NCBI GenBank assembly: GCA_016194635.1
Contig: JACQBC010000037.1
Location: forward strand, 1-64,000
DNA length: 64,000 nucleotides
Reading direction: 5' to 3'
DNA from: Gammaproteobacteria bacterium
Lineage (GTDB): Bacteria > Pseudomonadota > Gammaproteobacteria > UBA6429 > Thiohalophilaceae
The first letter of the stretch is position 1. The number at the start of each line of letters is the position of its first letter. Below the pieces are notes generated by a model. That model did not search any database, had not been told where the DNA came from, and was given only the letters and a program-made list of their open reading frames with translations. Below are positions 25,548 through 34,745 of this stretch, piece after piece. A program made the position numbers and the translations under genes.

Positions 25548-26848
25548 GCAGTGCCGTATTTTGTATCGACTTGAATACCGATTTGCTTCAGGAAAGGGGT
25601 CGGCAGTATACCGCCGGCGCAGACGATGACACCATCATTTTTCAGCTCCAAGGGTTTGCCCAGATGCTCCAAGCTGACTTTGTCGGGTGAAATATGTTTA
25701 ACCGTCGAGGATAACAACACCTTAATCCGCCCGGATTTTTCCGCGCTGGCCAGTTTAACGCGATTTTTTTCTTTAACCCGGGAAAAGGCCTCGCTGCGGT
25801 AGGACAGGGCAACGGTGGTATTTTTTTCCTCGGCGATCGAGATCGCCGCTTCCAGGGCGCTATCGCCCCCGCCTACCACCAACACATGTTTGTCGCGAAA
25901 CTGCTCGGGATCCAGCAGGCTATACACCACCTTGGGGAGTTCCTCGCCGGGGACGCCGAGTTTACGCGGTGTGCCGCGTCGGCCGATGGTCAACAACACC
26001 GCACGTGTACGGTATTTTGACTTGGTGGTGGTGACAATAAAATGATCGCCATCGGGGGTGATATTATCCATTTTTTCCCGGTAATTGATCTTCACCTTGG
26101 TTTTTTCTTCGATCGAGTGCCACATCTGTAGCAGGGCCTCTTTCGAGGTTTCGCGCAACTGCACCTTGCCCACCAGCGCCAATTTCACCGGCGCGGTCAT
26201 GACGATTTTACCGCGCGGGTATTGGAATACCGCGCCGCCCAAGGATTCCTGTTCAACGGTGACATAGTTCAGTTTCTTTTCCATGGCGCTGAGACTGGCG
26301 GAAAATCCCGCCGGGCCCGCGCCGATGATCATCACGTCCAAATCCTTGTTTTTACCAATACCGCTGAGTTTAGAAATGGCGTCGATGGCTTGTTTACCCT
26401 GTTCGGCCGCGTTGCGGATCAGCCCCATCCCGCCCAGTTCCCCGGCAATGAAAATACCCGGAATATTGGTTTCAAACGTCTCGCTTACCAGGGGAATATC
26501 CACTCCCCGGGTGGCGGTGCCAAATACCAGGCTAATGGCGTTAAACGGGCAGGCCACCCGGCAAGCGCCATGGCCAATACAATAAGTAGGATTGATCAAT
26601 TCCGCCCGGCCGTGGATCAGCCCCAGCACATCCCCCTCCGGGCAGGCGCTCACGCAGGCGCCGCAGCCCACGCACATGTGCGAATTAATCAGCGGGTGTA
26701 ACGACGCCGGATCAGCCATCCCAGCCTTGACGTTTTTATGCAGAATTTTTTTGTTGTGTTTATGGGTACGCTGGCGAAAATAATAGACCAGCCCAATCAT
26801 CATAAAGGGCAGTGCGTATACCAACCAGCTGAAGTAGTCACCCGTCAT
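25544..26848 (-). CDS. Membrane-anchored ferredoxin-type NAD(P)H flavoprotein oxidoreductase
   Basis: A 434-aa protein with one N-terminal helix (YFSWLVYALPFMMIGLVYYF), then two Fe-S motifs. The first is a normal CVGCGACVSACP (about residue 59). The second is CIGHGACRVACP, where the second ligand Cys is replaced by His. After that comes a thioredoxin-reductase-like fold: FAD motif VMIIGAGPAGFSASLSAM near 172 and NAD(P) motif VLVVGGGDSALEAAI near 322. The segment PGIFIAGELGGMGLIRNAAEQGKQA, which normally closes a thioredoxin-reductase FAD domain, lies ahead of the FAD motif, like a permutation. No CxxC disulfide centre is seen. It would shuttle electrons between NAD(P)H, FAD and Fe-S clusters at the inner membrane. 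It is co-translated with the ankyrin gene; its place next to the cytochrome cluster suggests an electron donor or acceptor role. Confidence 0.8.
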   Translation of the reverse strand: MTGDYFSWLVYALPFMMIGLVYYFRQRTHKHNKKILHKNVKAGMADPASLHPLINSHMCVGCGACVSACPEGDVLGLIHGRAELINPTYCIGHGACRVACPFNAISLVFGTATRGVDIPLVSETFETNIPGIFIAGELGGMGLIRNAAEQGKQAIDAISKLSGIGKNKDLDVMIIGAGPAGFSASLSAMEKKLNYVTVEQESLGGAVFQYPRGKIVMTAPVKLALVGKVQLRETSKEALLQMWHSIEEKTKVKINYREKMDNITPDGDHFIVTTTKSKYRTRAVLLTIGRRGTPRKLGVPGEELPKVVYSLLDPEQFRDKHVLVVGGGDSALEAAISIAEEKNTTVALSYRSEAFSRVKEKNRVKLASAEKSGRIKVLLSSTVKHISPDKVSLEHLGKPLELKNDGVIVCAGGILPTPFLKQIGIQVDTKYGTA

Positions 26849-26946
26849 ATATTCCCCATGGTAGTCGGTTTTGGACGAGTTTACTGTAATTTCTTAAGCT
26901 GAATTAAGATGGATATCATGGTTTCTGCACTGAAATAGCGCACTCT

Positions 26947-26972
26947 AAAAAATCCACCGCGCGGGGCGGTGG
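26947..26972 (-). terminator. Rho-independent terminator (minus strand)
   Basis: The stem CCACCGC (26954-26960) and GCGGTGG (26966-26972), with a 5-nt loop, is followed on the minus strand by ATTTTTTAG. It sits just downstream of the 48-aa membrane peptide gene and upstream of the flavoprotein gene, separating the two transcripts. Confidence 0.75.
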
Positions 26973-27017
26973 GTGAATATCACCAGGGAGAGAGTTGTAA
27001 TCCAGTCCTTCAGTGGG

Positions 27018-27164
27018 TTATTTCATGTACCAGACGATAAGGCTTAGCAGTCCCAACATGCAGGACATGAAGGTGAGCTGCAGTTTGAACTTACTAGTAT
27101 GCAAATGGCGGGTACGCGTACGGTTGTACAGGTAATTATCGTGCTGACGTGTATGGCGTGACAT
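27018..27164 (-). CDS. 48-aa small membrane peptide
   Basis: ATG at 27164 opens a 48-codon frame with a very basic, His/Arg-rich N-terminus (MSRHTRQHDNYLYNRTRTRH) and a single hydrophobic helix (LTFMSCMLGLLSLIVWY) at the C-terminus. The gene ends 46 bases before a strong terminator and lies 69 bases after the BTAD regulator gene on the same strand. The placement between regulator and terminator supports a real gene. The positive-inside pattern predicts the N-terminus in the cytoplasm. No family recognised. Confidence 0.5.
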   Translation of the reverse strand: MSRHTRQHDNYLYNRTRTRHLHTSKFKLQLTFMSCMLGLLSLIVWYMK

Positions 27165-27232
27165 GGCGGCTAATCTCCATTCATGGTTGCGCGTTCCATC
27201 GATTTCATAGTCATCGTCTAGTGCTTGACTGA

Positions 27233-28135
27233 TTAACCATTAAATGAAACATGAGACGATGATCTTAGCTCCGGCGTATAAAGTTTACTTAGTACCGGTT
27301 TGCAAAATTCGCAATCCTGTGACTGCGCCGGTATAAGGTTGTGTTTAATTTCCTGGTATAAGTTGTGGGTTTGTATCGAGGGTTCCAGCTGCAATTGTTC
27401 CTGCAGCACTCGGCAGCAGCGTTGGTACATATTAATTGCCTCGGCACGCCGGCCTTGCTGGGCCAGACAGGCAATATAACCCCGGTAAAACGCTTCATTG
27501 ATCGGGAAGTACTCTAGCGCCCGTTCGAGCCAAAGCGAGGCTAAATCGCAGTGCTTGGCCCCACCTAGCGCGGCAATCGCGCCGTGCAATACCATTTGCC
27601 AACGGTGCTGGAGCCGATCACGCGGGGACATCGACCAAGGCCGGTCAGCCTCATTACACAAGAACGGCCCACGGTATAAATAGGCGGCCTGTTCCAGCAC
27701 ATCGCATAATGCCTGGGCTGCGGGTAAGGGTTGTACCACCATCGATTCCAGTTGGGATAAAATCTGTTCTAATTCCCACAGATCCGTCCAGCAAATGGCT
27801 TTATCCAAGGTGACTAAGCTGTGTTTTACCCGAACCGTCTCGGCACCGATTAGTTTCCTTAACCTGTGTAAGGTGGTGTTGAAATTAATATGCAGGGCAT
27901 CTCCGTCTGCCTCGGGCCAAAGTTTTTCACCTAAGGTATCCATACTCACGTGATACCCACCCATGGCCACTAGAAGCTTGAGCAGCTCTAGCGGGCGTTT
28001 TTGCACCTTGCGGGCGAAACGCAGCGGCACACCTTCAACCAGCACTTCAAAATGCCCTAGGGTGTAAATGGATACTCCGAACGTCCGTGTGGAAACGGAC
28101 TCTGCAGTTACGATGGTAGATTGTTCCTGTAGCAT
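27233..28135 (-). CDS. BTAD-domain (SARP/AfsR-like) transcriptional regulator
   Basis: ATG 28135 (AGGA seven bases upstream) gives 300 residues. Residues about 20-110 form a winged-helix OmpR/SARP-type DNA-binding domain (YTLGHFEVLVEGVPLRF, RPLELLKLLVAMGG, FNTTLHRLRKLIG). The remainder is a helical bacterial transcriptional activation domain (BTAD, TPR-like; ALEYFPINEAFYRGYIACL, RRAEAINMYQRCC). There is no receiver domain or ATPase. Such regulators activate adjacent genes by an unknown signal; the 48-aa peptide and the flavoprotein/ankyrin genes downstream are the nearest candidates. Longer starts up to 28231 are possible but lack a ribosome-binding site. Confidence 0.85.
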   Translation of the reverse strand: MLQEQSTIVTAESVSTRTFGVSIYTLGHFEVLVEGVPLRFARKVQKRPLELLKLLVAMGGYHVSMDTLGEKLWPEADGDALHINFNTTLHRLRKLIGAETVRVKHSLVTLDKAICWTDLWELEQILSQLESMVVQPLPAAQALCDVLEQAAYLYRGPFLCNEADRPWSMSPRDRLQHRWQMVLHGAIAALGGAKHCDLASLWLERALEYFPINEAFYRGYIACLAQQGRRAEAINMYQRCCRVLQEQLQLEPSIQTHNLYQEIKHNLIPAQSQDCEFCKPVLSKLYTPELRSSSHVSFNG

Positions 28136-28325
28136 CACACTAGTCCTCATAAAATTATTTAAGTTGGGCTGAACAGGGAGTAGTGCCCTCCGTGGCACCC
28201 CCACTTCCATGTGGATCCAGTGTAGGGGCACCTGGGTAAGTGGGTATAGGGAAAAAACCCTGAATTGGATGTGAAAAAATACCGAAAGATTAGCTCGGCA
28301 ACTGCTTAGGGAAGGGGGAAATAAA

Positions 28326-28348
28326 AAACCGGCTTGACAACCCGGTTT
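28326..28348 (-). terminator. Hairpin with T-run on the minus strand
   Basis: AAACCGG (28326-28332) pairs with CCGGTTT (28342-28348). On the minus strand the stem is followed by TTTTTTATTT. It could end transcripts of the lipoprotein gene at 28838 before the BTAD gene. Confidence 0.55.
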
Positions 28349-28458
28349 AGCATATTTTACTTGTAGGGGGTAAACTTAAAATATAATATTCAGCTTAATT
28401 GCCAAATGATGCTTTCCTTCTCATAGTATTCGAGCAATATTAAAATTTAAAGAGTGTA

Positions 28459-28662
28459 GTGCAGCGCATAACCACCGTCCTTCTTGGGGTTGTCACTGGG
28501 CAAACGCTGGCCTTAGTCGCTTTAGCAGCACATATCTGCGCAGTGTCAAGAATTCCGCAATATCACACAAATCATTCTTTAGCTAAAAGAGTAAGAATAG
28601 TCGGAAGCAAGGGGTGTAGCGCTCGCTATGATAGCCCCCTCGCATATAGTTCTCAATTGTAG
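28459..28662 (+). CDS. Possible small secreted or membrane protein
   Basis: A 67-codon frame starting with GTG 28459 has a hydrophobic N-terminus (TTVLLGVVTGQTLALVALAA) followed by a basic polar tail, and ends 12 bases before a strong bidirectional terminator. AAAGAG lies just upstream of the start. The signal-like N-terminus and terminator favour a gene, but there is no recognisable family and the start is not ATG. Confidence 0.35.
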   Translation: MQRITTVLLGVVTGQTLALVALAAHICAVSRIPQYHTNHSLAKRVRIVGSKGCSARYDSPLAYSSQL

Positions 28663-28674
28663 AGGTAAGACAAT

Positions 28675-28702
28675 AAAAAAACCGGCTGGGGCCGGTTTTT
28701 TT
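28675..28702. terminator. Strong bidirectional terminator
   Basis: ACCGGC (28681-28686) and GCCGGT (28691-28696) with a TGGG loop are flanked by six A on the left and six T on the right. It works on both strands: for the plus-strand 28459 frame and for the minus-strand lipoprotein gene. Confidence 0.85.
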
Positions 28703-28837
28703 ACATGTATACTTAAAATTATGCTGCTACAAAACGGAAAAATATCAGCATGAAATCTCCACTGGGCTTATATCACGAAATGCAGATAGAAAAACCGATT
28801 CGAAAGTCAGTTGGAAATCAGATGTCGATGTTAAACG

Positions 28838-29008
28838 CTATGGACATTTACCAGGTACTGATCCTGGTGGGCACGTACCCGTGGCGGTTGATGGTACGGG
28901 CGAACATTTATTAACACCTCCATCGGTGGTATAAGTTTTACAGTCTACACAGCCCATTAACAATGCGCTAGTGATAAAGGTTAATATCAAGATATGTATT
29001 TTATTCAT
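28838..29008 (-). CDS. Small Cys-rich lipoprotein (56 aa)
   Basis: ATG 29008 has a strong GGAGG five bases upstream. The lipoprotein signal ends in LLMGC (Cys20). The mature 37 residues contain four further Cys (CK, KC, CP, KCP) and a GTCPPGSVPGKCP tail, suggesting disulfides. It follows the FecR-barrel gene (stop at 29062) by 53 bases and could be its periplasmic or surface partner. The longer frame from 29092 overlaps that gene and is rejected in favour of the ribosome-binding site. No named family. Confidence 0.75.
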   Translation of the reverse strand: MNKIHILILTFITSALLMGCVDCKTYTTDGGVNKCSPVPSTATGTCPPGSVPGKCP

Positions 29009-29061
29009 GATTTCCTCCAAGTTGTTATTGATGAAAATTAATTGATTAGTACGAAGCATAT

Positions 29062-32000
29062 TTAAAGCAAAAGTGAAACTTGACAATACCAAAATTGGCC
29101 CGGTTGGAATAGCGGGTTGCGTGGCTCACCAGTAAATTCAAGATTGTAGTATTTAAAATACCGATTGAAAATATTTTTGCCACCGACTGTTATTATGCCG
29201 GTACGTCGGGGTAAGCGGTAGGAAAAAGAAAAATCGGCAAGCCAAAAATTATCGTTTTGAATGTTATTCAATATGTTTAGTGTTTGGTTGACATAACTGA
29301 CAACAAATTTCGATGAAATATTATTTGAATAATGCGCTGTCAGTCCAAAAGGTACACGATAAGTAACTAACGCATCGGGAACAGGAGTTTGACCAGTAAA
29401 TTTTTCATAGAAGTAGTCAGAGGTAAATACATAGTTGTTGTTTATTGTCCAGTATAGATATGCATGCTGATTTAATTCATCTCGATCGTTATATGCGACC
29501 GTATTTGTTGTTGTGATGAGAGTAGGAACTCTAAGTGAACGTAGTGAAGACTCAATACCCGCATGCGCTTGTGGAGTGAAACTATGCTCGAAGGCAATAC
29601 CGCTGAGTGTTGCTTCGGTAGCATCTACATCATCAAAAAACTGGTTAAAGCCCGCGACCTGAGTGGGTTCAAGTGTTTGGTTGGTGAAAAGCGGGCGTTT
29701 CAGTGTCTTTAATGTAGCCATACGCAAAAGAGTATCTTCCGAAAACCAATACATTAAGCCAAATTTTGGACTAAGTTGTGATTTATGCTGAGCAATCTGT
29801 TTAAAATTATCATAAGCGAGCCCGGTATTTATTAAAAACTGTTGCGAGACTTGATAAGTTATGTATGTATAAGCGTTACTGTGTTCAGTATCTAAGTTGA
29901 GAGTAGCCTGATCATAATATACAACAACAGGTGGTGAAGGGGGTAACGCAGTAGCTTGAGTCGTGGTTGTATCAGTACGTTTAGTGTCGATATAACCTGC
30001 GCCAGATATCAATTTGAACTTATTTGGGTGGTATAAATACTGTAATTCACTTGTTTTTGATTTACTATCAATGTTGCTAAATACCTCACCCAGTGCATCA
30101 AGGCCGACACCTAGGGCATCTCGTACAATTGCATAATGATATTTATTTTCATTGTCACTGCTTTTAATGTAAGAAAAAATAATGTCATGCGTGGGTGCGG
30201 GCGTATAATGCATTCCAATGCGATCATTATCTGCATCAATATTATTTCGTAGGGTACTGTCGTAAATGTTGGGATCGAACTGCAAAAGTAAATCACCGGA
30301 TTGTGTGTTTCTGGTGTGATGTTCTGCTTGAATGCTTAATGATGTGTCAATATCATTTTGAACAAAGAAATCCTGAATATTATGATGTATATCATTGTTT
30401 ACCCGAAAACCGTCCGTTGCATAGTGGTACTCACCAAAACTATACGAAGTAGAATTCTGGACGCCGGATATAATCAGATCATTACCTTTAGTGTTATTAC
30501 CACCATAAATACCATTAATTTGTAATCCTACCCTGTTACTAGTAAACAGGGAATTAAATTCATTTGATGAAGAATAAACCGAACCAACATTTTCAACGGT
30601 GCTTAAACCTTTTTCTGTTAATTGTGGCTGAATTGAATTAGCATTAACTGGTTGTAGCAATTGTGTCTGCAATAATTCACTGATCCTAGCAATCTCATGT
30701 CGCTGTACGTTTGCATAGCTATCTGCCAAGAAACGATGGGCTGAATAATTACTCGGGTCCATGGCTACCGATTTATAACTTTCTAATAGGGCCAGTTGAT
30801 TATAGCCTAACTCTGAATAGACACGTGCCAAGCTCGCACTGCGCGCCGCCTCGTCCTGATCCAACTGCAACCGCGACCGGTACACTGCGCGGTTGTCATT
30901 GAGTTTGATCGATTGCTGCAAATCCTCCAACGCCTCCACCGGCCGGTTCTCGGTTTGTTTGCGGATCGCGTCGTAGAACCACGCGGTCGGGTCGTTGGGG
31001 TCCAGTTCCTTGGCCATGGCGAATTGATCGGCGTCCAACGGTGCGCGTTTTTCCTCGAAATAGGCTTTGCCCAGGTAACTGCGGATCAAGGCGTTGTTGG
31101 GGTCGAGCATCGTGGCGATCTCGATCTCGCGGCGGCCTTCGGCGAGATTGTTTTCGCGGATCTTGGCCAGGCCCAAACCAAGGTGGGGTAAGGGATCGGC
31201 TTGATCTAACACAATAGCCTGGTCGAAGGCGTGTTTGGCGGCGTTGATATGAATCTGGGTGAGGTAGGCGAAGCCCAGGATGGTTTGCGCGCGCGCTTGT
31301 TTGTTGTCGAGTTGGGTGGCGTGTTGTGCCGAAGTCAGGGCGTGGCTGAGATAGCCCACCGACAATTGCAGTTCGGCCAACCGCGCGAAGGCCAGGGCAT
31401 TGTGGGGTTCAACCGTGGTGGCCTGTTGGGCGCTGGCCAGGGCGGCTTCCAAATCAAAGCGCGCTTGCTGGGCATAGGACAGGGCTATGTGGGTGGCAGC
31501 GCTGTTGGGGGTTAAAGCTACAGCTTCGTTGGCCAGGGCCAGAGCCGCATTGTTGTCATTGTTGACCACCGCGATGATCGCCTCAAGCGCCTTGGCCTTG
31601 CCCTTATCCGCGTTGGCGGGCAGTTGCGCCAACGCAGTGCGCGCTTCGTTCACCCGGCCGCGATACAACAGATCGGCAATCGGGGCCAGCGGATCATCGG
31701 CGGACAACAGCGGCGGATAATACAGTGCCCATTGCACCGCATCGCGCGGTTTGGCCACTAGAATTTTCAGCGGTGCCTCGCCGTTTTTCGCTAAGGCGGT
31801 TTCATTGTGGGTCACGCGGACTTCGCCCGCACTGTTTTGGGCCAATACCTTGCCTTCAAATACGATGACGCGGGCATCGGATGGCGTGACTGCGACAACA
31901 AATTCTGTGCCTTCGATCGCGGCGTTGACGAACGGTGTATTGATGTTAAGGCTATGCGGTACACGGCTGATAAAATGCACCCAGCCGGTCAGTACCTCCA

Positions 32001-32313
32001 GCAAGGAGGGACTATCGGCTTTAACCGCGGTGAGCGTCAGGGCGGAATTTTGATCCAAGCGCAGCAGGGTTTGATTGGCCAGCACCACCGCGGCGCGGCC
32101 GTGTTCACCCACGCGCAGGCTGTCACCGCTGCAATAAAGATCATTGAGGTTCACCGCCAGCCACTGTTCGGTCGCGGCGCGTCTGGCTTGGACCGGGCCT
32201 TGGATCGAAACAACCTTGGCCGACCAGGGCTCACAACCGGCGCTCACCTGCGCATGCAGCGAGATGGCCCACCCCAGCAACGCGAGCGTTGCCCATGTGG
32301 TTTTGTTGCCCAT
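29062..32313 (-). CDS. FecR-TPR outer-membrane beta-barrel protein
   Basis: ATG 32313 (GGAGGGG nine bases upstream) gives 1083 aa with a signal peptide ending near VSA. Then come a FecR-like domain (about 35-190; WLAVNLNDLYCSGDSLRVG, NTPFVNAAIEGTEFVV), roughly ten TPR repeats (215-560; NNALAFARLAELQLSVGYL-type), and a long C-terminal barrel (600-1083). The barrel is rich in aromatic strands and has a TonB-receptor-like ending (TVGGKNIFNRYF, FWYCQVSLLL). Base composition is more AT-rich in the barrel half than in the TPR half. FecR domains here are not the sigma-factor type but the periplasmic ligand-binding variant often found beside CHASE2 cyclases. That is the case here: the cyclase gene is immediately upstream. 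Function unknown; a surface receptor or secretion pore is possible. Confidence 0.78.
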   Translation of the reverse strand: MGNKTTWATLALLGWAISLHAQVSAGCEPWSAKVVSIQGPVQARRAATEQWLAVNLNDLYCSGDSLRVGEHGRAAVVLANQTLLRLDQNSALTLTAVKADSPSLLEVLTGWVHFISRVPHSLNINTPFVNAAIEGTEFVVAVTPSDARVIVFEGKVLAQNSAGEVRVTHNETALAKNGEAPLKILVAKPRDAVQWALYYPPLLSADDPLAPIADLLYRGRVNEARTALAQLPANADKGKAKALEAIIAVVNNDNNAALALANEAVALTPNSAATHIALSYAQQARFDLEAALASAQQATTVEPHNALAFARLAELQLSVGYLSHALTSAQHATQLDNKQARAQTILGFAYLTQIHINAAKHAFDQAIVLDQADPLPHLGLGLAKIRENNLAEGRREIEIATMLDPNNALIRSYLGKAYFEEKRAPLDADQFAMAKELDPNDPTAWFYDAIRKQTENRPVEALEDLQQSIKLNDNRAVYRSRLQLDQDEAARSASLARVYSELGYNQLALLESYKSVAMDPSNYSAHRFLADSYANVQRHEIARISELLQTQLLQPVNANSIQPQLTEKGLSTVENVGSVYSSSNEFNSLFTSNRVGLQINGIYGGNNTKGNDLIISGVQNSTSYSFGEYHYATDGFRVNNDIHHNIQDFFVQNDIDTSLSIQAEHHTRNTQSGDLLLQFDPNIYDSTLRNNIDADNDRIGMHYTPAPTHDIIFSYIKSSDNENKYHYAIVRDALGVGLDALGEVFSNIDSKSKTSELQYLYHPNKFKLISGAGYIDTKRTDTTTTQATALPPSPPVVVYYDQATLNLDTEHSNAYTYITYQVSQQFLINTGLAYDNFKQIAQHKSQLSPKFGLMYWFSEDTLLRMATLKTLKRPLFTNQTLEPTQVAGFNQFFDDVDATEATLSGIAFEHSFTPQAHAGIESSLRSLRVPTLITTTNTVAYNDRDELNQHAYLYWTINNNYVFTSDYFYEKFTGQTPVPDALVTYRVPFGLTAHYSNNISSKFVVSYVNQTLNILNNIQNDNFWLADFSFSYRLPRRTGIITVGGKNIFNRYFKYYNLEFTGEPRNPLFQPGQFWYCQVSLLL

Positions 32314-32489
32314 TCCGTCGAACCCCTCCATTATTCTAAAGATTTTTTAAAGTCGCTGATCGATGTAATGATAGCGCTAATGTGCCTCGGAAGTGAATAG
32401 TTTGTAGCGTGGTGGTGATTATAGCCAAGTCCTGTGCGAAAAATACTGGTAATTTTACCCAGCGAGGCAGGGAATAAATCACCGTGTAG

Positions 32490-34745
32490 TTATTTCTGCG
32501 ACAGGCGGATCGCGCCGTCCCATGCCTCCGGTGTGTGTTGAAGATAGTGCTGACACTGGATCAGGTAAAAACGTGCCGGGCCGTCGACGCTGTTACATTG
32601 CAGGCAGGTTTCAAAGCCGACGCGCGCCTCGTCCCAGGCTTGGGCGCGAAACGCTTGTAACGCTTGCGCGAATAATTCGTTGGTTTCGCGTTGGACGGGC
32701 AGTTGCTGATCCGCGCCGCAGATTAATTCGTGCAGGGTTAGCGGTTGTTGTTTGCCGGCGAGCACGAAGGTCCCCAGTTCACGGCTGATGAGTCCGTCAA
32801 CACCGGCGAGCACGCTGGCCGATACGATGATCCGGGTGCCGAGTATTTTATTCAGTCCTTCAATCCGAGTGGCGGTGTTGACGATGTCACCGACGGCGCG
32901 GTATTCATAATGATCTAAGGCCCCTATGTGGCCCATGACCACATCACCGGTGTGTAACCCGATACGGGTTGGCAGGCTCAGCGGCGCGTTGCTGTGATTG
33001 AAGTGCGCGACGGCATCGCGTACCGCCATGGCGGCGTGACAGGCTTGCCGGCGCAGAGCCACATCGGCGTGGCGTGCCGCCCACAAGGCCAGCACCGCGT
33101 CACCGACCACATCCGAAACGATACCGTGGTGTTGACGGATCGGGCTAAACACCGCGGCGTAATAGCGGTTCATAAGGCTATGTAACTCGGTAGGGCCAAG
33201 CCGTTCCGACAACGATGTGTACTGCTCGGCATCGGTGGCCATCACGATGCCATGCACGGTATGCCCGGCCGCGGTGAGGTGTTCAACACCGTTGGCTAAT
33301 TGATCCACCACCGCAATGGGTAAATGCAGGCCAAAGGCGCGGCGTATATTACGGCGTTCGCGCTGCAGGGCGCGGTAGTTCGTTACCAGGGTGGCGGTGA
33401 CGGCCAAGGGTAACTGCCACAACAGGGGGATGATCAGGGGCAGCCACAGATAATAGCGCGTGAATCCGTTATAAACGAGTAACGCATACCCAACGCCGAT
33501 GACGCCGATACCGGCAGGTAATCGCCAACCCTGCAAGCGCGGTAACGCGAAACCCAAGATTAAACCCCAGCTCACTAGCAGCAGTACATCGTAGCCAGGG
33601 GCAGGGGTTTGGATCATGTGCTGGTGCAGTAGATTGGCGAACGCGGTGGCGCCCACCTCCACGCCGCTGATATCCAAGCCGCTGCGCTGATTGGTGTACA
33701 CGGTATAAAAACCGTCTTTCTGTTCGGGTTGCAGTTCTTCGGAAAATCCCACGAACACCGCCTTGCCGCGCAGGTCCACGTGGCTGGTGTTTTGTAACAC
33801 TTGATAATACGGAATAGTTGTTAAGGTACGCGGGGGACCGTAAAAATTCAAATAGACGCTACGCGGCGCGCGGTAGGTGGCGATCAGATTGCGTAGCGGT
33901 GTGTTTTTAGTGAACGAGCTTGTGTCCAATTGCGGCTGGGCCAAGAACCACTGGCGAAGTTGTTTTACCACTTCATTGACCTTGCCATGTTGTTGCAACT
34001 GTAGGGCCGAGCGCGGCAGGGAGGCAGGTAATTCCAGACCTTGGCGACGCAACAGGGCTAGCATCTCGTCGTAGCTGTCCCTGGTGTAGGTTTGCAGTAC
34101 CGCGACGGGCATGGTGGGGATGTCGCCCAGTTCGGGTTTAAATAACAGAAAATGGTTTACCTTGGCGGGCACCTTGGGCAGTGGAAACGGGGCCATGCCA
34201 AAGGCGGCATCGCGCAACACCGCGAGTGGATCGTTCAAGTGTTCGACATAGATCTCACTACCGTTCGACGCCAAGGGTACGACCTCGCGTTGCATGTATT
34301 GGAATAACACTACATTGCCGGCGGCACGGATGGCGGCGGCGAGGCGTTGATTGTCTTGCGGGTCGCGTGGCTCTTCAAAGATGATGTCGAAGAAAATCGA
34401 CTTGGCGCCGCGCGCCTTTAATTGGGTTAGCAGTTCGGCGTGCAAGCTGCGCGGCCATAAACGCGGTTTGTTGGGCAGTCCCAGGTGTTTGGACGAGGCA
34501 TTGTCGATACTCACAATCACTACTTCCGGTGGCGGGGTGATCGGCCCGCGCCACTTGAATAACCACACCAAACCGATTTCTTCTTCCAACCAATGTCCCG
34601 CTGGGCTTACGGCTAGCCCGATCCCAAGCAGTGCAATACCGCTACCCACTAGCAGAGGTCGCGCCAACGGCATGGCCAGTTCACGCCCCACGCGAAATAA
34701 CCATCCTCGCGTCAGCCCAAACCATGTGTGCACTGCCCTGATCAT
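32490..34745 (-). CDS. CHASE2-domain class III adenylate/guanylate cyclase
   Basis: The 751-aa protein has one N-terminal helix (near 30-50), a large periplasmic CHASE2 sensor (about 60-390; VVIVSIDNASSKHLG, IFFDIIFEEPRD), three hydrophobic helices (390-460) and a class III cyclase domain (about 495-640). Metal-binding aspartates are seen in ATDAEQYTSL and VVGDAVLALW; the ATP-binding signature YRAVGDIVNTATRIEG is intact. A short TPR-like tail follows. It converts ATP to cAMP (or GTP to cGMP) in response to a periplasmic signal. ATG 34745 is preferred over the TTG at 34751. A Crp/Fnr-family gene lies divergently at 35293 and could be its cAMP target. Confidence 0.92.
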   Translation of the reverse strand: MIRAVHTWFGLTRGWLFRVGRELAMPLARPLLVGSGIALLGIGLAVSPAGHWLEEEIGLVWLFKWRGPITPPPEVVIVSIDNASSKHLGLPNKPRLWPRSLHAELLTQLKARGAKSIFFDIIFEEPRDPQDNQRLAAAIRAAGNVVLFQYMQREVVPLASNGSEIYVEHLNDPLAVLRDAAFGMAPFPLPKVPAKVNHFLLFKPELGDIPTMPVAVLQTYTRDSYDEMLALLRRQGLELPASLPRSALQLQQHGKVNEVVKQLRQWFLAQPQLDTSSFTKNTPLRNLIATYRAPRSVYLNFYGPPRTLTTIPYYQVLQNTSHVDLRGKAVFVGFSEELQPEQKDGFYTVYTNQRSGLDISGVEVGATAFANLLHQHMIQTPAPGYDVLLLVSWGLILGFALPRLQGWRLPAGIGVIGVGYALLVYNGFTRYYLWLPLIIPLLWQLPLAVTATLVTNYRALQRERRNIRRAFGLHLPIAVVDQLANGVEHLTAAGHTVHGIVMATDAEQYTSLSERLGPTELHSLMNRYYAAVFSPIRQHHGIVSDVVGDAVLALWAARHADVALRRQACHAAMAVRDAVAHFNHSNAPLSLPTRIGLHTGDVVMGHIGALDHYEYRAVGDIVNTATRIEGLNKILGTRIIVSASVLAGVDGLISRELGTFVLAGKQQPLTLHELICGADQQLPVQRETNELFAQALQAFRAQAWDEARVGFETCLQCNSVDGPARFYLIQCQHYLQHTPEAWDGAIRLSQK

